A DNA stretch of 64,000 nucleotides from Bursaphelenchus xylophilus (GCA_904066235.2 CAJFCV020000001.1:868001-932000); one strand, 5' to 3'. Positions 11,498 through 22,144 are shown, counted from the stretch's first letter. The notes: generated by a model not told the origin, from the sequence alone. Made by a program: numbers and translations.

Positions 11498-12060
11498 TTT
11501 TATCGCACTGTGCACTGAACAAAAATGTTTTATTTCAGCTCTGTACAAAGCAAAAAAAATTTTTTTGACGCACCGTGCATTCAACAAAAAAGCTTCCTTT
11601 TTATCGCACCGTGCAATGCAAAAAATTTTTTTTTTATTTCTGCACTTTGCAATGTAAAAAAATTCAATATTTTTATTGCACTGTGCATGAAAAAAATAAA
11701 ACATTTTTATCGCACTGTGCAATGGAAAAAATGTTTTTATCGCACCGTGCATTCAACAAAAACAAGTTTTTTCATTGCACTGTGCACTCAGCAGGGTTGT
11801 TTTAGTTCTGCACTGTGCAATAAAAAAAAATTTTTTTTTTGCACTGTGCAATGCAGAAAAAATGTTTTATTTCTGCACTGTGCAAGGCAAAGAAATTGTT
11901 TCTCGCACCGTTGCAAATGCAAAAAAATATTTTCATTGCACTGTGCATTCAACAAACAAAATTTTTTTATCGCACTGTGCAATCAAAAAAAAATTTTTTA
12001 TTTCTGCACCGTGCAATGCAAAAAAAACTTTTACTTCCGCACTGTGCAATGCAAAAAACC
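11498..12060. repeat. GCACTGTGC satellite, array 2
   Basis: About 17 copies of GCACTGTGC/GCACCGTGC at 28-37 bp spacing with A/T-only spacers, identical in style to array 1. Degenerate copies (e.g. CTCTGTAC near 11538, CACTTTGC near 11643) are scattered. The array ends about 90 bp before the possible upstream exon at 12153. Confidence 0.85.
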
Positions 12061-12152
12061 AAAAAAAAAATTTAATAACAATAATTTTAAAATAGTCAAA
12101 AGCCATGACAACCCATCTCTGGGCCAGTCAATATAAAAGCGAACTCACTCAC

Positions 12153-12196
12153 CTGTAATTATCGATAAAACACGGTGAATACGGGTCGCTTCTCAT
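12153..12196 (-). other. Possible upstream (5' UTR) exon of the 2793-9502 gene
   Basis: On the minus strand an ATG at 12196 opens a 14-codon frame (MRSDPYSPCFIDNY) ending at a strong donor, CAG then GTGAGT (12153/12152). If read from that ATG the exon ends in phase 2, but the exon at 9502 must be entered in phase 0, where this segment has a TAA. Direct splicing would therefore make it non-coding leader. It could also be coincidental. Confidence 0.25.
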
Positions 12197-12329
12197 CTCA
12201 AAACCGGAGAGAACTTAGGGATGGAGGGAAAGGGGTGAGTCGAAGAGGTTCATGGGGAAATCTGAAAATGAAAAATGGAATTATAGGGGGTAAAATACGA
12301 TTGAAATATAGTTTTTATGCGGACAGAAA

Positions 12330-12715
12330 AAAAATTGAAAAAATGGATTTCTTTTGAAAAAATTAGAAAAAATGGATTTTCTTTTGAAAAAAATTAGAAA
12401 AAATGGATTTTTTTTTGAAAAAAAATTAGAAAAAATGGATTTTTTTTTCGAAAAAAAATTGAAAAAATGGATTTTCTTTTGAAAAAAATAAAAAAAATGG
12501 ATTTTTTTTGAAAAAAATTGAAAAAATAGATTTTTTTTCGAAAAAAAATTAAAAGAATGGATTTTCTTTTGAAAAAAAAATTAGAAAAAATGGATTTTTT
12601 TTGAAAAAAATTAGAAAAAATGGATTTTTTTGAAAAATATTGAAAAAATGGATTTTTTTTCGAAAAAAAATTAAAAGATGGATTTTTTTTCGAAAAATGA
12701 AGATTGGAAGGTTCT
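12330..12715. repeat. Tandem repeat, ~32-40 bp A/T-rich unit
   Basis: About eleven copies of a unit containing GAAAAAATTAGAAAAAATGG followed by a T-run and TCGAAAA or TTGAAAA. Length varies by homopolymer slippage. Beyond it, 12716-13330 is low-complexity A/T runs with no feature. Confidence 0.75.
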
Positions 12716-13454
12716 AGAGAAAATTGGGCCTAGAATAAATAAAAAAAATCAAATGCAACAAAAAAAAATTTTTTTTTTTTCAAAAATCAAAAAATTTTTT
12801 TTTTTTAATTTTTTTGAAAATTCAGCCTCGGAATAGCCAAAAATTTCAAAAAATCGAGCTAGAAATCTCGCCAGCATCAAAATCATCAAAAAAATTTTTT
12901 TTTTTTATTTTTTCCAAAAAAAAATATTTTTTTTTATTTTTCAACCAAAAAATGTAATTTTTTGTAACTTTCATGCTAAAAATCTCGAGAATTTAAACCA
13001 TAATTTTACCCCAAATTCTTAAAAAATCAAAAAAAAATTTTTTTGAATTCACAAAAAACCGAAAAAAACCTCAAAAAATCCCATTTTTAGGCCCCCTAAC
13101 CTCAACAAAAATTCAACTCAAAACCCCAACCCGAATTCCTAAACGCGAGTAATTCCATTTTTTTTCTCCGCGAAAATAATTTTTTCGTTCTAATTTCTCG
13201 TCTTGGCCCCGCCCACCTCAAGATTTTTATAAAAAACAAATTTTTTTTGGGTCCCGCCGGGAATTCGTGGACATTTCGGATCCGAGGCGGACCCAAATTT
13301 GTTTTAAATTAGTAAACAAAACAGCCCATCAAAGTCGCTTTTTCCTTTCAAATTTTTCAAATTTTGTTTTTACCGACGAAAATGAAGGGAAGATGACATT
13401 TTTTTGCAGTTGAAATTGAAGTTAAAAATATTCTAAATGACGACATTGAAAAAA

Positions 13455-13575
13455 ATTTTTGTTTAGTAGCCCGTTCGTCAAGCCGCTGAAATGATTTTTG
13501 GCGTTTGCACTGTGCAAAAAAAGTCAGCCCAGAAAAGCCGTTTGCACGGTGCAAAATATAGAAGAAATTGCACGA
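13455..13575. mobile_element. Fragment of a GCACTGTGC-bearing MITE (CCGTTCG end)
   Basis: GTAGCCCGTTCGTCAAGCCG, then ATGATTTTTGGCGTTTGCAC, TGTGC and GTCAGCCC match the left end and core of the elements at 14290, 24308 and 30808. The right end is missing; the element 13581-14083 begins just after it. Confidence 0.55.
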
Positions 13576-13580
13576 ATTCC

Positions 13581-14083
13581 ATCGATTGCGACCCAAAATG
13601 GGGTAAAGCGACCCCGGGATGAAAATTCTTTGATTCTCTTCGGGAAAAACTTGCTTTAGGGGTTTTCGAGGGTGCTGATTTCGAAAATGATGTTCATGTT
13701 TCCTCTAGTACTACATAGTACTGTCTGATACTATATAGTACGAGGTCAAAATATGGCTTTTGACGTTAATGGTGTTGTTTTGATGCTTAGTACTCTTCAA
13801 AAACACGTTTCAAAGACTTGGTGCTATATAGTACTATCTGATACTATGTAGCACGAGGTGTAAAGTTGGCCTCTAGGCGTTCGTGGTGTTGTTCTGGTGC
13901 TTAGTACGCCTATTTTGACTTCGTACTATATAGTATCAGACAGTACTATGCAGTACTAGAGGAAAAATGAACATCATTTTCGAAATCAGCACCCTCGAAA
14001 ACCCCTAAAGCAAGTTTTTCCCGAAGAGAATTAAAGAATTTTCATCCCATGGTCGCTTTACCCCATTTTGGGTCGCAATCGAT
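13581..14083. mobile_element. MITE with ATCGATTGCGACCC inverted repeats and internal TAGTACT palindromes
   Basis: The ends are near-perfect inverted repeats of more than 100 bp, from ATCGATTGCGACCCAAAATG inward through GAAAATTC, AAAACTTGC and GGGGTTTTCGAGGGTGCTG. The core has four clusters of TAGTACT/ACTATATAGTAC palindromes separated by two related ~80-bp pieces. No coding capacity. This is the only copy in the window. Confidence 0.8.
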
Positions 14084-14289
14084 TTGTCGGAAAAATAATG
14101 ACATCACTATTTTTCTGACAGACTGATAAAAAAATAGTGTGGGGTTGGAAAAATATATATATTTTTTTTTTACTTTTGCGGGTCCAAAAGCAGGAAATGC
14201 CAAGAAAAATTTAAAGTCAAAAAATGACAAAAAAAGAAAAAAAAATTGAATTTTTGGATGTAAGATATTTTTTATCTTTTTATGTGTAC

Positions 14290-15160
14290 TATCCCGTTCG
14301 CAGAGCCGCTAGAATGATTTTTGGTGTTGCACTGTGCGAAAAAAGTCAGGGTTAGCCAAAAAAGCCTAAAAAAGCCTAAAAAAGTACAGGGTGCGGCAAT
14401 TTTTCGGCCGGATTTGAATTGGCTATAACTTTTTTAGTTTTTATCCGAATGTTAAAATTCTTTTTTTCCCTGAATCCTCAGACAACCCCATTTTGTTTAA
14501 TACCAAATATGTTACATATACAGGGACCTAGTTCATAGTTATTGGCATTTCGGTCGTTTTCTATGCTTTTTCGGCGTGTGTGAAAATCGCCAGAAAAAAT
14601 GACTTTTTTTACGAATTTTGTCGTAAAAAGTTTCATGCCGGTTCATGCCATTGAGAATACCGTTTCCACAAAAAATCAGCTATCTCCGCACAAAACTAGC
14701 GAGGGTATAGCCAAAAAGTTTTTCTGTGTGATCACTCATGTGCCCTCCTGACCGCAAAGAATCGTTGAATATCTTGGTCGCCCCTGAAAGGTGCGGGCTG
14801 AAACTTTCAGGAATTGATGTGTGGCCTATGTCCGGCCCATGTGCAAAATTTAAAGTAAATCTGAGAGTCGCACTAGGGGTAATTCCATTGTCAGCTATGA
14901 AAATTAGAGCTTTTTCTTTGTCTCGAATTTTTACTGTAGTCTAATGAACTGGTATAACATATTTGGTATTAAACAAAATGGGGTTGTCTATGGATTCAGG
15001 GAAAAAAAGAATTTTAACATTTGCCCAAAAAGTAAAAAAGTTATGGCCAATTAAAATCCGGCCGAAAAATTGCCGCACCCTGTATTGCACCGTGCAAAGT
15101 AAACCTTCGTTTTCGCACACTGCATGTAGCGGAAATCAGTCCGGCGACTTTGCATGAGGA
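14290..15160. mobile_element. GCACTGTGC-bearing MITE split by a mariner-type MITE
   Basis: The left part 14290-14384 starts CCCGTTCGCAGAGCCGC with a dyad at about 14330. The right part 15085-15160 carries TTGCACCGTGCAA and ends AAATCAGTCCGGCGACTTTG, the inverted complement of the left end. The element between (14385-15084) is a separate insertion. Confidence 0.65.
14385..15084. mobile_element. Mariner-type MITE, TACAGGGTGCGGC ends
   Basis: The two ends, TACAGGGTGCGGCAATTTTT and its inverted complement, are long inverted repeats running through CGGCCGG, TTATGGCC/GGCTATAA and CCCTGAATCC. TA lies at both borders, and CAGGGTG is the typical Tc1/mariner terminus. The interior includes a remnant resembling the right end of the CAGGGGAAGT family (CTGAGAGTCGCACTAGGGGT at about 14860). 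No transposase frame. Confidence 0.8.
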
Positions 15161-15955
15161 TTTTTTTATTTTTCATCGTTCTAAAAGCAGAAAAGGTAAA
15201 AAAAAATTTTGGTCGAAAAATGCAAAAAATCGATATAAACCGAATTTTTGGTTGATATTATAAAATACGTTCAAATTTTTTGAAAAAAAAGTTGGACTCA
15301 AAAATAAAAATTTTTTTTTTTCTCTTTTTTGTAAAAAAAGAAAAACCTTTTTTATTTTTCCCTCCCAAATTCACTCAAAAGTACTCTCAAAAAGCTTCCG
15401 AGAATTTTCGAATCCCCAAGGTGCCCAAAAAAAGTTCAAAAAATCCCGAAACCCCGGGCTGAATGACAAATCCAATTTCCCATAATCTCGAGGGGAAGAT
15501 TATAAACAGGATACCTCTATTCTCCTTATTCTAACCGCATATATTACGGCTTCCCGGCGGATTAACGGTGTGTGTTTTCGAGGAAATTCGGGGACTTTGT
15601 GACTAGACGGCCTAGGTAAGAAGGGATAATATGAGAGTTAGGAGGCTTTTTGAGGGTAAATTTGAGAAATTTAGGGGATGAAAATTGAGAATTTGTGCAG
15701 AAGAAAAAAAGTTTAAAAAAAATATTTTGAGAGCCCTAGGGAAAAAAGTTGAAAATTTTTGAAAGATTTTTTTTTGCTCACAAAAAATATCGAAAATACA
15801 ACAATTTGAGCTGTTTTCCCGTCTCGAATTTCGTTCGAGTTTTATGACACGCAAGTTTTTGCTCGTTTACAGCTCCGGTTTCAGTGCAAAGAACACAATT
15901 TTTCCTTAAATATACACGGAAGAGGGTCAATTTAAGAAAGCCGATTTTTTCAGGA
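15161..15955. other. Unannotated A/T-rich sequence
   Basis: Ordinary A/T-rich sequence with T/A runs; nothing that looks like an exon, RNA gene or repeat unit. Confidence 0.4.
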
Positions 15956-15959
15956 GTAT

Positions 15960-16235
15960 CCGAAAAATGGATACCTTTTGATACTTTTTAGAAACTTTTT
16001 TATTTGTATAGAAAAGCTCGGTTGAAACAAAAATTAAAAAAATATCAAGATTTCTTCTGCATTTTTCGTCCAAAAAATCCTAATGGATACTTTTTGATAC
16101 TTTTTAGATTTTTTTTTATTTTTTGGAAAAAAATTTTTTTTTTCAACAAAGATCAAAAAATATATTTTTTTTCTGTTTTTTGACCCAAAAATTATGATGG
16201 ATACTTTTTGATACTTTTTAGATTTTTTTTTTATT
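15960..16235. repeat. Degenerate ~115-bp tandem repeat
   Basis: Three units centred near 15970, 16085 and 16200 share GGATACTTTTTGATACTTTT followed by TAGA and a T-run, then AAAAATT and a CAAAAA stretch. Related GATACTTTTTGAT pieces recur near 52170 and 62650. Confidence 0.6.
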
Positions 16236-16320
16236 TTTCTCGGAAAACACCTTTTACCACGATTTTATATAAAATAATCGTGAATAAAAATGACAAAAAA
16301 GATAATAAAAAATGACTTAC

Positions 16321-16415
16321 GTTTTCATCAAGTTTTCCGACAACTTCATGCCCTTCACATTTCACTCCAAATTCATGTCCAATTTTCGGCCAGTCCGCCA
16401 ATTTTTTTTCAATTT
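16321..16415 (-). other. Possible coding exon, minus strand
   Basis: A 95-bp open segment sits between an acceptor (TTCTTGTTTGTAG) and a strong donor (GTAAGTCAT). It encodes two bases of a codon plus 31 residues, including KKLADWPKIGHEFGVK and VVGKLDEN, and leaves in phase 0. That phase would join the exon at 9502 directly. The sequence is not a copy of the surrounding repeats. The distance (about 7 kb of satellite and MITEs) and the absence of an identified exon further upstream keep confidence low. Confidence 0.3.
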
Positions 16416-16662
16416 CTACAAACAAGAAAATTCAACTCAAACATGTCAGTTAAAGTCTCCTTAAAAGTCGACAAAAATAGGCGGAAACGCACACGTGCCC
16501 GGAGGCGATTTCAATTCCCAAATGAATAAGAGAAGACCAAAAGGAAACGGGCGAAACGAGGGAGTCAAAGAAAATTCAATTTTCAAGTTCAAAACTTATT
16601 TTAAAATCGTAAAAAATTCAATTCCGAAACAGTAAATTTCATCGTATATTATGTATAGTATT

Positions 16663-16935
16663 TTCATAAAGTGCGTGGACTTTTTGTCGCCAAGTTTTTT
16701 GCACTGTGCAAAAAGAAGAAGAATGCACTGTGCGCCGGGAAAAAATGTCTATGCACTTTATGAAAATACCATAGTATCTTACATGGTATTTTCATAAAGT
16801 GCATGGACATTTTTCCCTTTCGCACAGTGCATTTTTAACCTTTTCCCACGCTCGTCGCCAACGCACAGTGCATTTTTTTCTTTTCGCACTGTGAAAACCA
16901 CAAAAAAATTCATTTGCACAGTGCAAATTTCTGGC
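16663..16935. mobile_element. Two GCACTGTGC-bearing MITE copies with TATTTTCATAAAGTGC ends
   Basis: Copy one (16663-16775) has GTATTTTCATAAAGTGCGTG and the inverse GCACTTTATGAAAATACC as ends and two dyads inside. Copy two starts at about 16785 with the same end and runs through four dyads to about 16930 without a visible right end. Confidence 0.65.
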
Positions 16936-17269
16936 GCCGAATTTAAAAAAAATGAATTTTAATAATAAAGTAAGTGAGAAATGTTATTCAAAAAGATTAT
17001 TTTTTACAATGTTGACAGTGAACAAACCTCCCTCCTTCTCACTTTCGTCGTCGACGTAGCGAAAATAATTTATAACACTGCCCTTTCCCCCCCCTCCGTC
17101 CAAACGGCATAAACAAATTTTTGAAAAACAAAAGAATATCTCTAAAAAAACAAAATCCTTTTGATCCTGTTTGTCTTTTACTCAAAATTCTTTTTAAAAT
17201 TACGATGGCTAGACGTTCCACCGGTCTTTTAAATTTAGGCTAGTAAAAAAAGTTTTTTTTTTCAGAAGA

Positions 17270-17736
17270 AAATTTCTCAAAGTTCGACCGGTCGATTTCT
17301 TTGAAATTTTACACATACGTTCTGTAGGGACCATATGTCAATCGCTGAAAATTTTAGTCAGCACATTACAAGTGCAGTCGAGATATTCAACGATCTTTGC
17401 GGCCGAGAGAGAACGGAAAATGCGGAGAGCGGTCTGGGAAAACTCTTTTTTTGGCCGTATCTTTTAGAATTTGAAATCGGATTTTTGTGAAGTTTCGCTG
17501 GTTATACTTTCAGAAGGCTATAAATTCTATCTCAATACAGTTTTGGATGTTTGCAAAACCATTTTTTCCCTAACCGCTCTCCTCATTGTCCATGCTCTCT
17601 CTGGCGCAAACATCGTTGAATATCTCAGCTCTCCTTGCAAAGCGTGAGCTAAAATTTTCAGCAATTGATTTGTAAAGTAGACAGAACATCTACGATAAAT
17701 TTCAAAGAAATCGACCGGTCGAATTTTGAGAAATTT
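17270..17736. mobile_element. MITE with TCGACCGGTCGA in both terminal repeats
   Basis: The ends AAATTTCTCAAAGTTCGACC and GGTCGAATTTTGAGAAATTT are inverted repeats, each carrying the perfect 12-bp palindrome TCGACCGGTCGA (17284-17295 and 17711-17722). The interior carries the GCGGAGAGCGGTC module and its inverse. No coding sequence. Confidence 0.7.
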
Positions 17737-17744
17737 ACTCATGA

Positions 17745-18040
17745 AAAAGATTGTCTTTTGGACATTTTTTAGCAGAATTTCTCTTCAAATCGTGAGCTAA
17801 AACTTTCAGTATATGACTTGAGGCCTTTTCGGTACATCCATGTCAAATTTCAAAGTTATCGACCGGTCGAATTTCGAGAAATTTGATTTTCAAAAAAAAT
17901 TTTTTTTGATATCAAAAAATTTTTTCCCCTTGCAAAGCATGAGCTAAAATTTTCAGCAACGGATTTGTAACTCAGACGAAACATTTATCGTAAATTTCAA
18001 AGAAATCGACCGGTCGAACCTCGAGAAATTTGCTTATAAA
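17745..18040. mobile_element. Fragments of the TCGACCGGTCGA MITE family
   Basis: Two further end-like segments with TCGACCGGTCGA at 17859-17870 and 18006-18017, each followed by GAGAAATTTG and preceded by AAATTTCAAAG. Probably serial insertions or duplications of the family end. Confidence 0.55.
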
Positions 18041-18499
18041 AAATATTGCACTTGGAAATTTTGGTGTAGGTCTGGCCAACAAAAAAGCTCCGCAAAATTT
18101 GAAAAAACATGTCCCAAGAACGCTCCTCAAAAAAAAATTATTTTTCAACCTACCCTTACCAAAAAATTGTCTCTTTACAACCCCACCCAGCCGCTCGAAC
18201 ACGCAAACAAGTCATGTGTAATTGTAAGCACGCTATTGAACGTCAGAAAACAATAAATTCATAAACATTCTTTACTCTCAGCTCCCGTGAAAAAAGGGGT
18301 GAAAAAAATCCATGAGAAGGAGAAGCTCTTGGAGCTAATCAAATTTTTCGTTTCATAATTTTTGACCTCACAACTCTTTGCATCCAAGTAAATATAATAA
18401 AGAAGTGCTAGTTGAGAGCAAGGATTCCGCATTCATTATTTTTTTTGGAAAAAAAGTTTTTTGAAAGTGGAAAAATTCCGAAAAAGAAATTTTTTTGAA

Positions 18500-19110
18500 A
18501 AGCAAATTTCTTAAAATTCGACCAGTCGATTTTTTTGAAATTTGGCACAAATACTCTGTATAGCCCATAAATCATTTTCTCAGAACCTTAGCTCACAACT
18601 TACAATGAGAACAGGAGATTTTGAAAAAAATCGTCAAAAAAAAAATCTCAAAATTCGACCGGTCGATTTTTGTGAAATTGGTCACAAATGTTCTATCTAG
18701 GCTACAAATCATTTGTTGAGAATTTGAGCTCACAATTTGCAAGGAGAGCTAAGATATCCAACAATCTTTGCAAATGAGAGAGTATTAAAAATGAGGAGAG
18801 CGGTTAGAGAAGACATTTTTTTTGAAAAATACGCTTTACAATAGAATTTGTAGTATCCTGAAAATCTCACTTTCAATTTTCAATATAACACGACAAGAAT
18901 TCGCAAAGGTATGGCCAAAATGTGCTTTTCTCTCTAACCGCTCTCCTCATTTTCTGAACTCACTCGTCCGCAAAGACCGTTGTATATCTCGGCTCTCCCT
19001 GCAAAGCGCGAGCTAAAATTTTCAGCGATTGACATGTGGTCTTTATACAACGTATATGTAAAATTTCAAAAAGATCGACCGGTCGAACTTTGAGAAATTT
19101 GCTCATGAAA
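18500..19110. mobile_element. TCGACCGGTCGA-family MITE, composite copy
   Basis: It begins with a variant end (CGACCAGTCGA near 18527) and a second end at 18655. The interior carries the GAGGAGAGCGGTTAGAGA module and its inverse near 18930, and it ends at 19075-19086 with TCGACCGGTCGA then GAGAAATTTG. The palindrome marks both termini as in 17270-17736. Confidence 0.6.
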
Positions 19111-19499
19111 AAATATTGCACTTGGAATCTTGCCTAGTCCGATAGAGTAAACTTTTTCATCAAAAAATTACTTTCAATTACTCTCCCAGACATCCAAAGC
19201 AAGCCAAGAAAACGGATTACTCCGACTTGCATGCACTTGTCGAACGCGGTAAACGCGCTCCCTGGTAACGTACTCATTACGCCCCGAAGGAAGGGGAGCT
19301 CTTAAGACACCAACTTTTTATGCAAAAACAACTTAAAGCCGGCGGTTTTAAGAGTGCGATAGGGGGAAAAAGCGCGTGGAATGAGGAAGTGAGAATGCTG
19401 TTGAGAAATCAGAGGGAAAAAACGAGATATTTTGGAAAATTTTTTGGCGATTTCTCGAAGGGTGCCCTCTGAATTTGCTTTTTAATTTTGGAAAAATGT

Positions 19500-19700
19500 T
19501 TAGACTAGGCTGCAAACACAATATACGTCTAGCTCGCGCTTTGCATGGAGAGCCGAGATAATCAACGATCTTTGTGGCCGAGGCAGTACGCAAAAAGCGG
19601 AGAGTGGTCAGAGAGGAAACGCTTTTTGCCCATAATTTCACCAGTTTTGTGCGGAAAGAACTGATTTTCTATGGAAACATTACTCATGATAACCCTTCAG
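19500..19700. mobile_element. Fragment of the CAGGGGAAGT-type interior module
   Basis: AGCTCGCGCTTTGCATGGAG, then GCGGAGAGTGGTCAGAGAGG and CTTTTTGCCCATAA, match the interior of 11024-11472. Terminal repeats are missing. Confidence 0.5.
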
Positions 19701-19779
19701 CCCTACACATACAACCGTCATACTAGACCTTTCGGAAAGCCGCCGGACTATAACAAAAAGCAATACATTTTGCTGCGAC

Positions 19780-20250
19780 AAATCCACATTATTTTCCCGA
19801 CATGCTTATTCTTTGCGAAATTTGAATGCCAGTCTGCCGGGAAAATAATAGGGATTTGTCGCGGCTTGGAACCGCCCGTCATCGCTGTGCGACGGCTAAC
19901 TGGAGATTTGGTGCGCAAACAGAGTAAATATAGTTGTCGGAGAAATAATGAGCACTCTGTCGGATCAAAAATCGCATTGCCGCCGAGAAAATTGAGTTGT
20001 GTCGCGGCGAAATCAAATTGCGTTTCACTTCAGCGACACGATCGACACAGCGACATTGTGCTCATTATTTTCCCGACAGACTTCCTTCGCACAAGCCCGC
20101 TGAGCAATTATCAATTTGTCGGGAAAGTAATGTGGTCTTGTCATCGCTTTGAAATGGCTAGATGCTACTGGAAACGTTTGTCGCGACTGTGACAAGACGA
20201 GACACCTTTTTGCGACAAATCCACATTATTTTCCCGACAAACTGATAGTA
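19780..20250. mobile_element. Cluster of TCTGTCGGGAAAATAATG-family MITEs
   Basis: At least three ends are interleaved: an ATTATTTTCCCGACA end near 19790, CAGTCTGCCGGGAAAATAAT near 19832, CATTATTTTCCCGACAGAC near 20070 and 20220, and TTTGTCGGGAAAGTAATG near 20118. Interiors of both subfamilies are present: the GTGGATTTGTCGC type and the GAGCACAATGTCGC type. Confidence 0.65.
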
Positions 20251-20739
20251 TCGCGTCATTTTACTTCAACCATTTAAAACTGGCCCCTCCTTTCTCCCAG
20301 CGGCTAAATAAAAGTCGGTTGGACTTTCCATCCACCCCAACTGATCCCACCCTCACATCATTCGCTAAATTAAACAGAGATAAACTTGAAAGCACTCTGG
20401 CTAATCATTCCGCCCCACCCTCAAATTGGCATTTCAATTTGGGGGGCGCGGAGGGCCTTGCCGACGGACGCTCGTCGCCGCGTTTGTCACGGCCCACTTC
20501 CAACGTGCTAATATGGGCGTTGAAAATCCGCGGTGGCTGGGGTGAAGGGAGAGGCGAACGGCCGTCCACCGAAAACACATTACTAATTTAATTCGGACCA
20601 CCGCCGGTTTAACGGGTTGTCAAGATCCAGCCCCAACAAATAGCCCAAGGGAATTTAATAAGTCACCCCGAGGGCAAAGAGGAGGACTGGTCACAAGGGC
20701 ATTGAACCCGAAAAAAATTGTAAAATAGGCCCTATATTG

Positions 20740-21215
20740 GCATGTCGGGAAAATAATGTGCATAATGCCGCTCATTCTGTCGGGAAAATAATGTGCATAA
20801 TGCCGCTCATTCTGTCGGGAAAATAATGTGTATTTATCAGTCCGTCGGGAAAATAATGTGGATTTATAAGTCTGTCGGGAAAATAATGTGGATTTATAAG
20901 TCTGTCGGGAAAATAATGTGGATTTATAAGTCTGTCGGGAAAATAATGTGGATTCATCAGTCTGTCGGGAAAATAATGTGGATTTATAAGTCTGTCGGGA
21001 AAATAATGTGGATTTATAAGTCTGTCGGGAAAATAATGTGGATTTACAAGTCTGTCGGGAAAATAATGTGGATTTCTCATTCTGTCGGGAAAATACTGTA
21101 TATTTATCAGTCCGTCGGGAAAGTAATGTGGATTTATAAGTCTGTCGGGAAAATAATGTGAATTCCTCATTCTGTCGGAAAAATAATGTGGATTTATAAG
21201 TCTGTCTGGGAAATA
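20740..21215. repeat. 30-bp tandem repeat made of a MITE terminus
   Basis: About 16 head-to-tail copies of a unit containing TCTGTCGGGAAAATAATG plus TGGATTTATAAG. The first two are spaced about 36 bp, the rest exactly 30 bp. The unit is the terminal repeat and first bases of the TCTGTCGGG MITE family. Because 30 is a multiple of 3, several frames stay open (up to 224 codons), with peptides such as SVGKIMWIYK repeated. These are not considered genes. Confidence 0.9.
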
Positions 21216-21509
21216 ATGAGTACAATGTCGCAGCGCTGGCTGCGTCGCTGAAGTCAAAAGCAATTTGATTTTATCCGCGACACAATTCATTTTCTCGGCG
21301 CTGCACGTTGTCGCCAGGACTTGCACAGTTGAAACGACTCTCTCGGAGGTAAAAAGGATTGGCCGTGTTTTTTCACAAAGTGCATGAAATTTGCACGGCT
21401 CATGATTTTCCCAACGAGCCACATATTCGTCTGTGAAAGTCTTCAAATATTAAATTGCGCTTTGCGGCAGCCCGCGATATTCACCGGTCCTGTTTTTGAG
21501 AGACCACAA

Positions 21510-21668
21510 AAAAAATCAGTCTGTCGGGAAAGTAGTGGCGGGTCGTCGCGTTTTCGAATCGCCCATCATCGCTTTGCGATGACTAGCCGCGGCTGGGAAT
21601 TTGGTAGCGACGAGGCGAGGCATTTTGCTGCGACAAATCCACATTATTTTCCCGACAGACTGGTAGGA
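21510..21668. mobile_element. TCTGTCGGG-family MITE
   Basis: ATCAGTCTGTCGGGAAAGTA opens and CACATTATTTTCCCGACAGA closes the element. The interior contains ATCGCCCATCATCGCTTTGC and GGCGAGGCATTTTGCTGCGA, shared with the copies at 43024, 53376 and 56488. Confidence 0.75.
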
Positions 21669-21709
21669 GATGCGTCCAGAAAAGAAACCATTCTCTCTCT
21701 CTAAACTCA

Positions 21710-22144
21710 CAGGGGAAGTACTCAGATTTTCTTTAAATTTTGCACACACGTCGGGCATGGACTAAATATCAATTCCTGAAAGTTTTAGCTCGCGCTTTGC
21801 GGGCGCCGCCGAGATATCGGACGATTTATGCCGCCGAGAGAGCACGCTAAACGTGGAGAGCGGTCAGAGAGAACAGCGCTTTTTGGCCATAACTTTGGCA
21901 GTTTCGTGCGGAAAAATTTGATTTTTTGTAGGAACATTATTTTTTACGGTAGAAATAGGCACGAAACTTTTTGTGCCAAAATTCGGCAAAAAGTCCTAAA
22001 TTTTGGCCGATTTTCGATCTAAAAATCTCGGTTGTTTCTGCAAAGCGCGAGCTAGGATTCTCGCGTATACCTTAGAAAAAATTACTCTAAATTTGTGCCA
22101 AATTTCATCAAAATCTGAGCGTCGCACTTGGGGTACTTCCCCCG
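21710..22144. mobile_element. Second CAGGGGAAGT-family MITE, TCA target duplication
   Basis: Same interior and ends as 11024-11472, but the left end lacks about 13 bp (GTACTCAGATTTT instead of the full repeat). TCA occurs at 21707-21709 and 22145-22147. With TAA at the other copy, the target is of the form TNA. Confidence 0.75.

Noticed and set aside
9727..12060. CRISPR-like array (short repeats with variable spacers)
   Set aside because: Eukaryotic context, A/T-only spacers without uniqueness, a 9-bp dyad core and no cas genes; it is a satellite.
20620..21446. 201- and 224-codon minus frames and a 122-codon plus frame
   Set aside because: Produced by the 30-bp MITE-end satellite (unit divisible by three). 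Peptides are simple repeats with no start or splice context.
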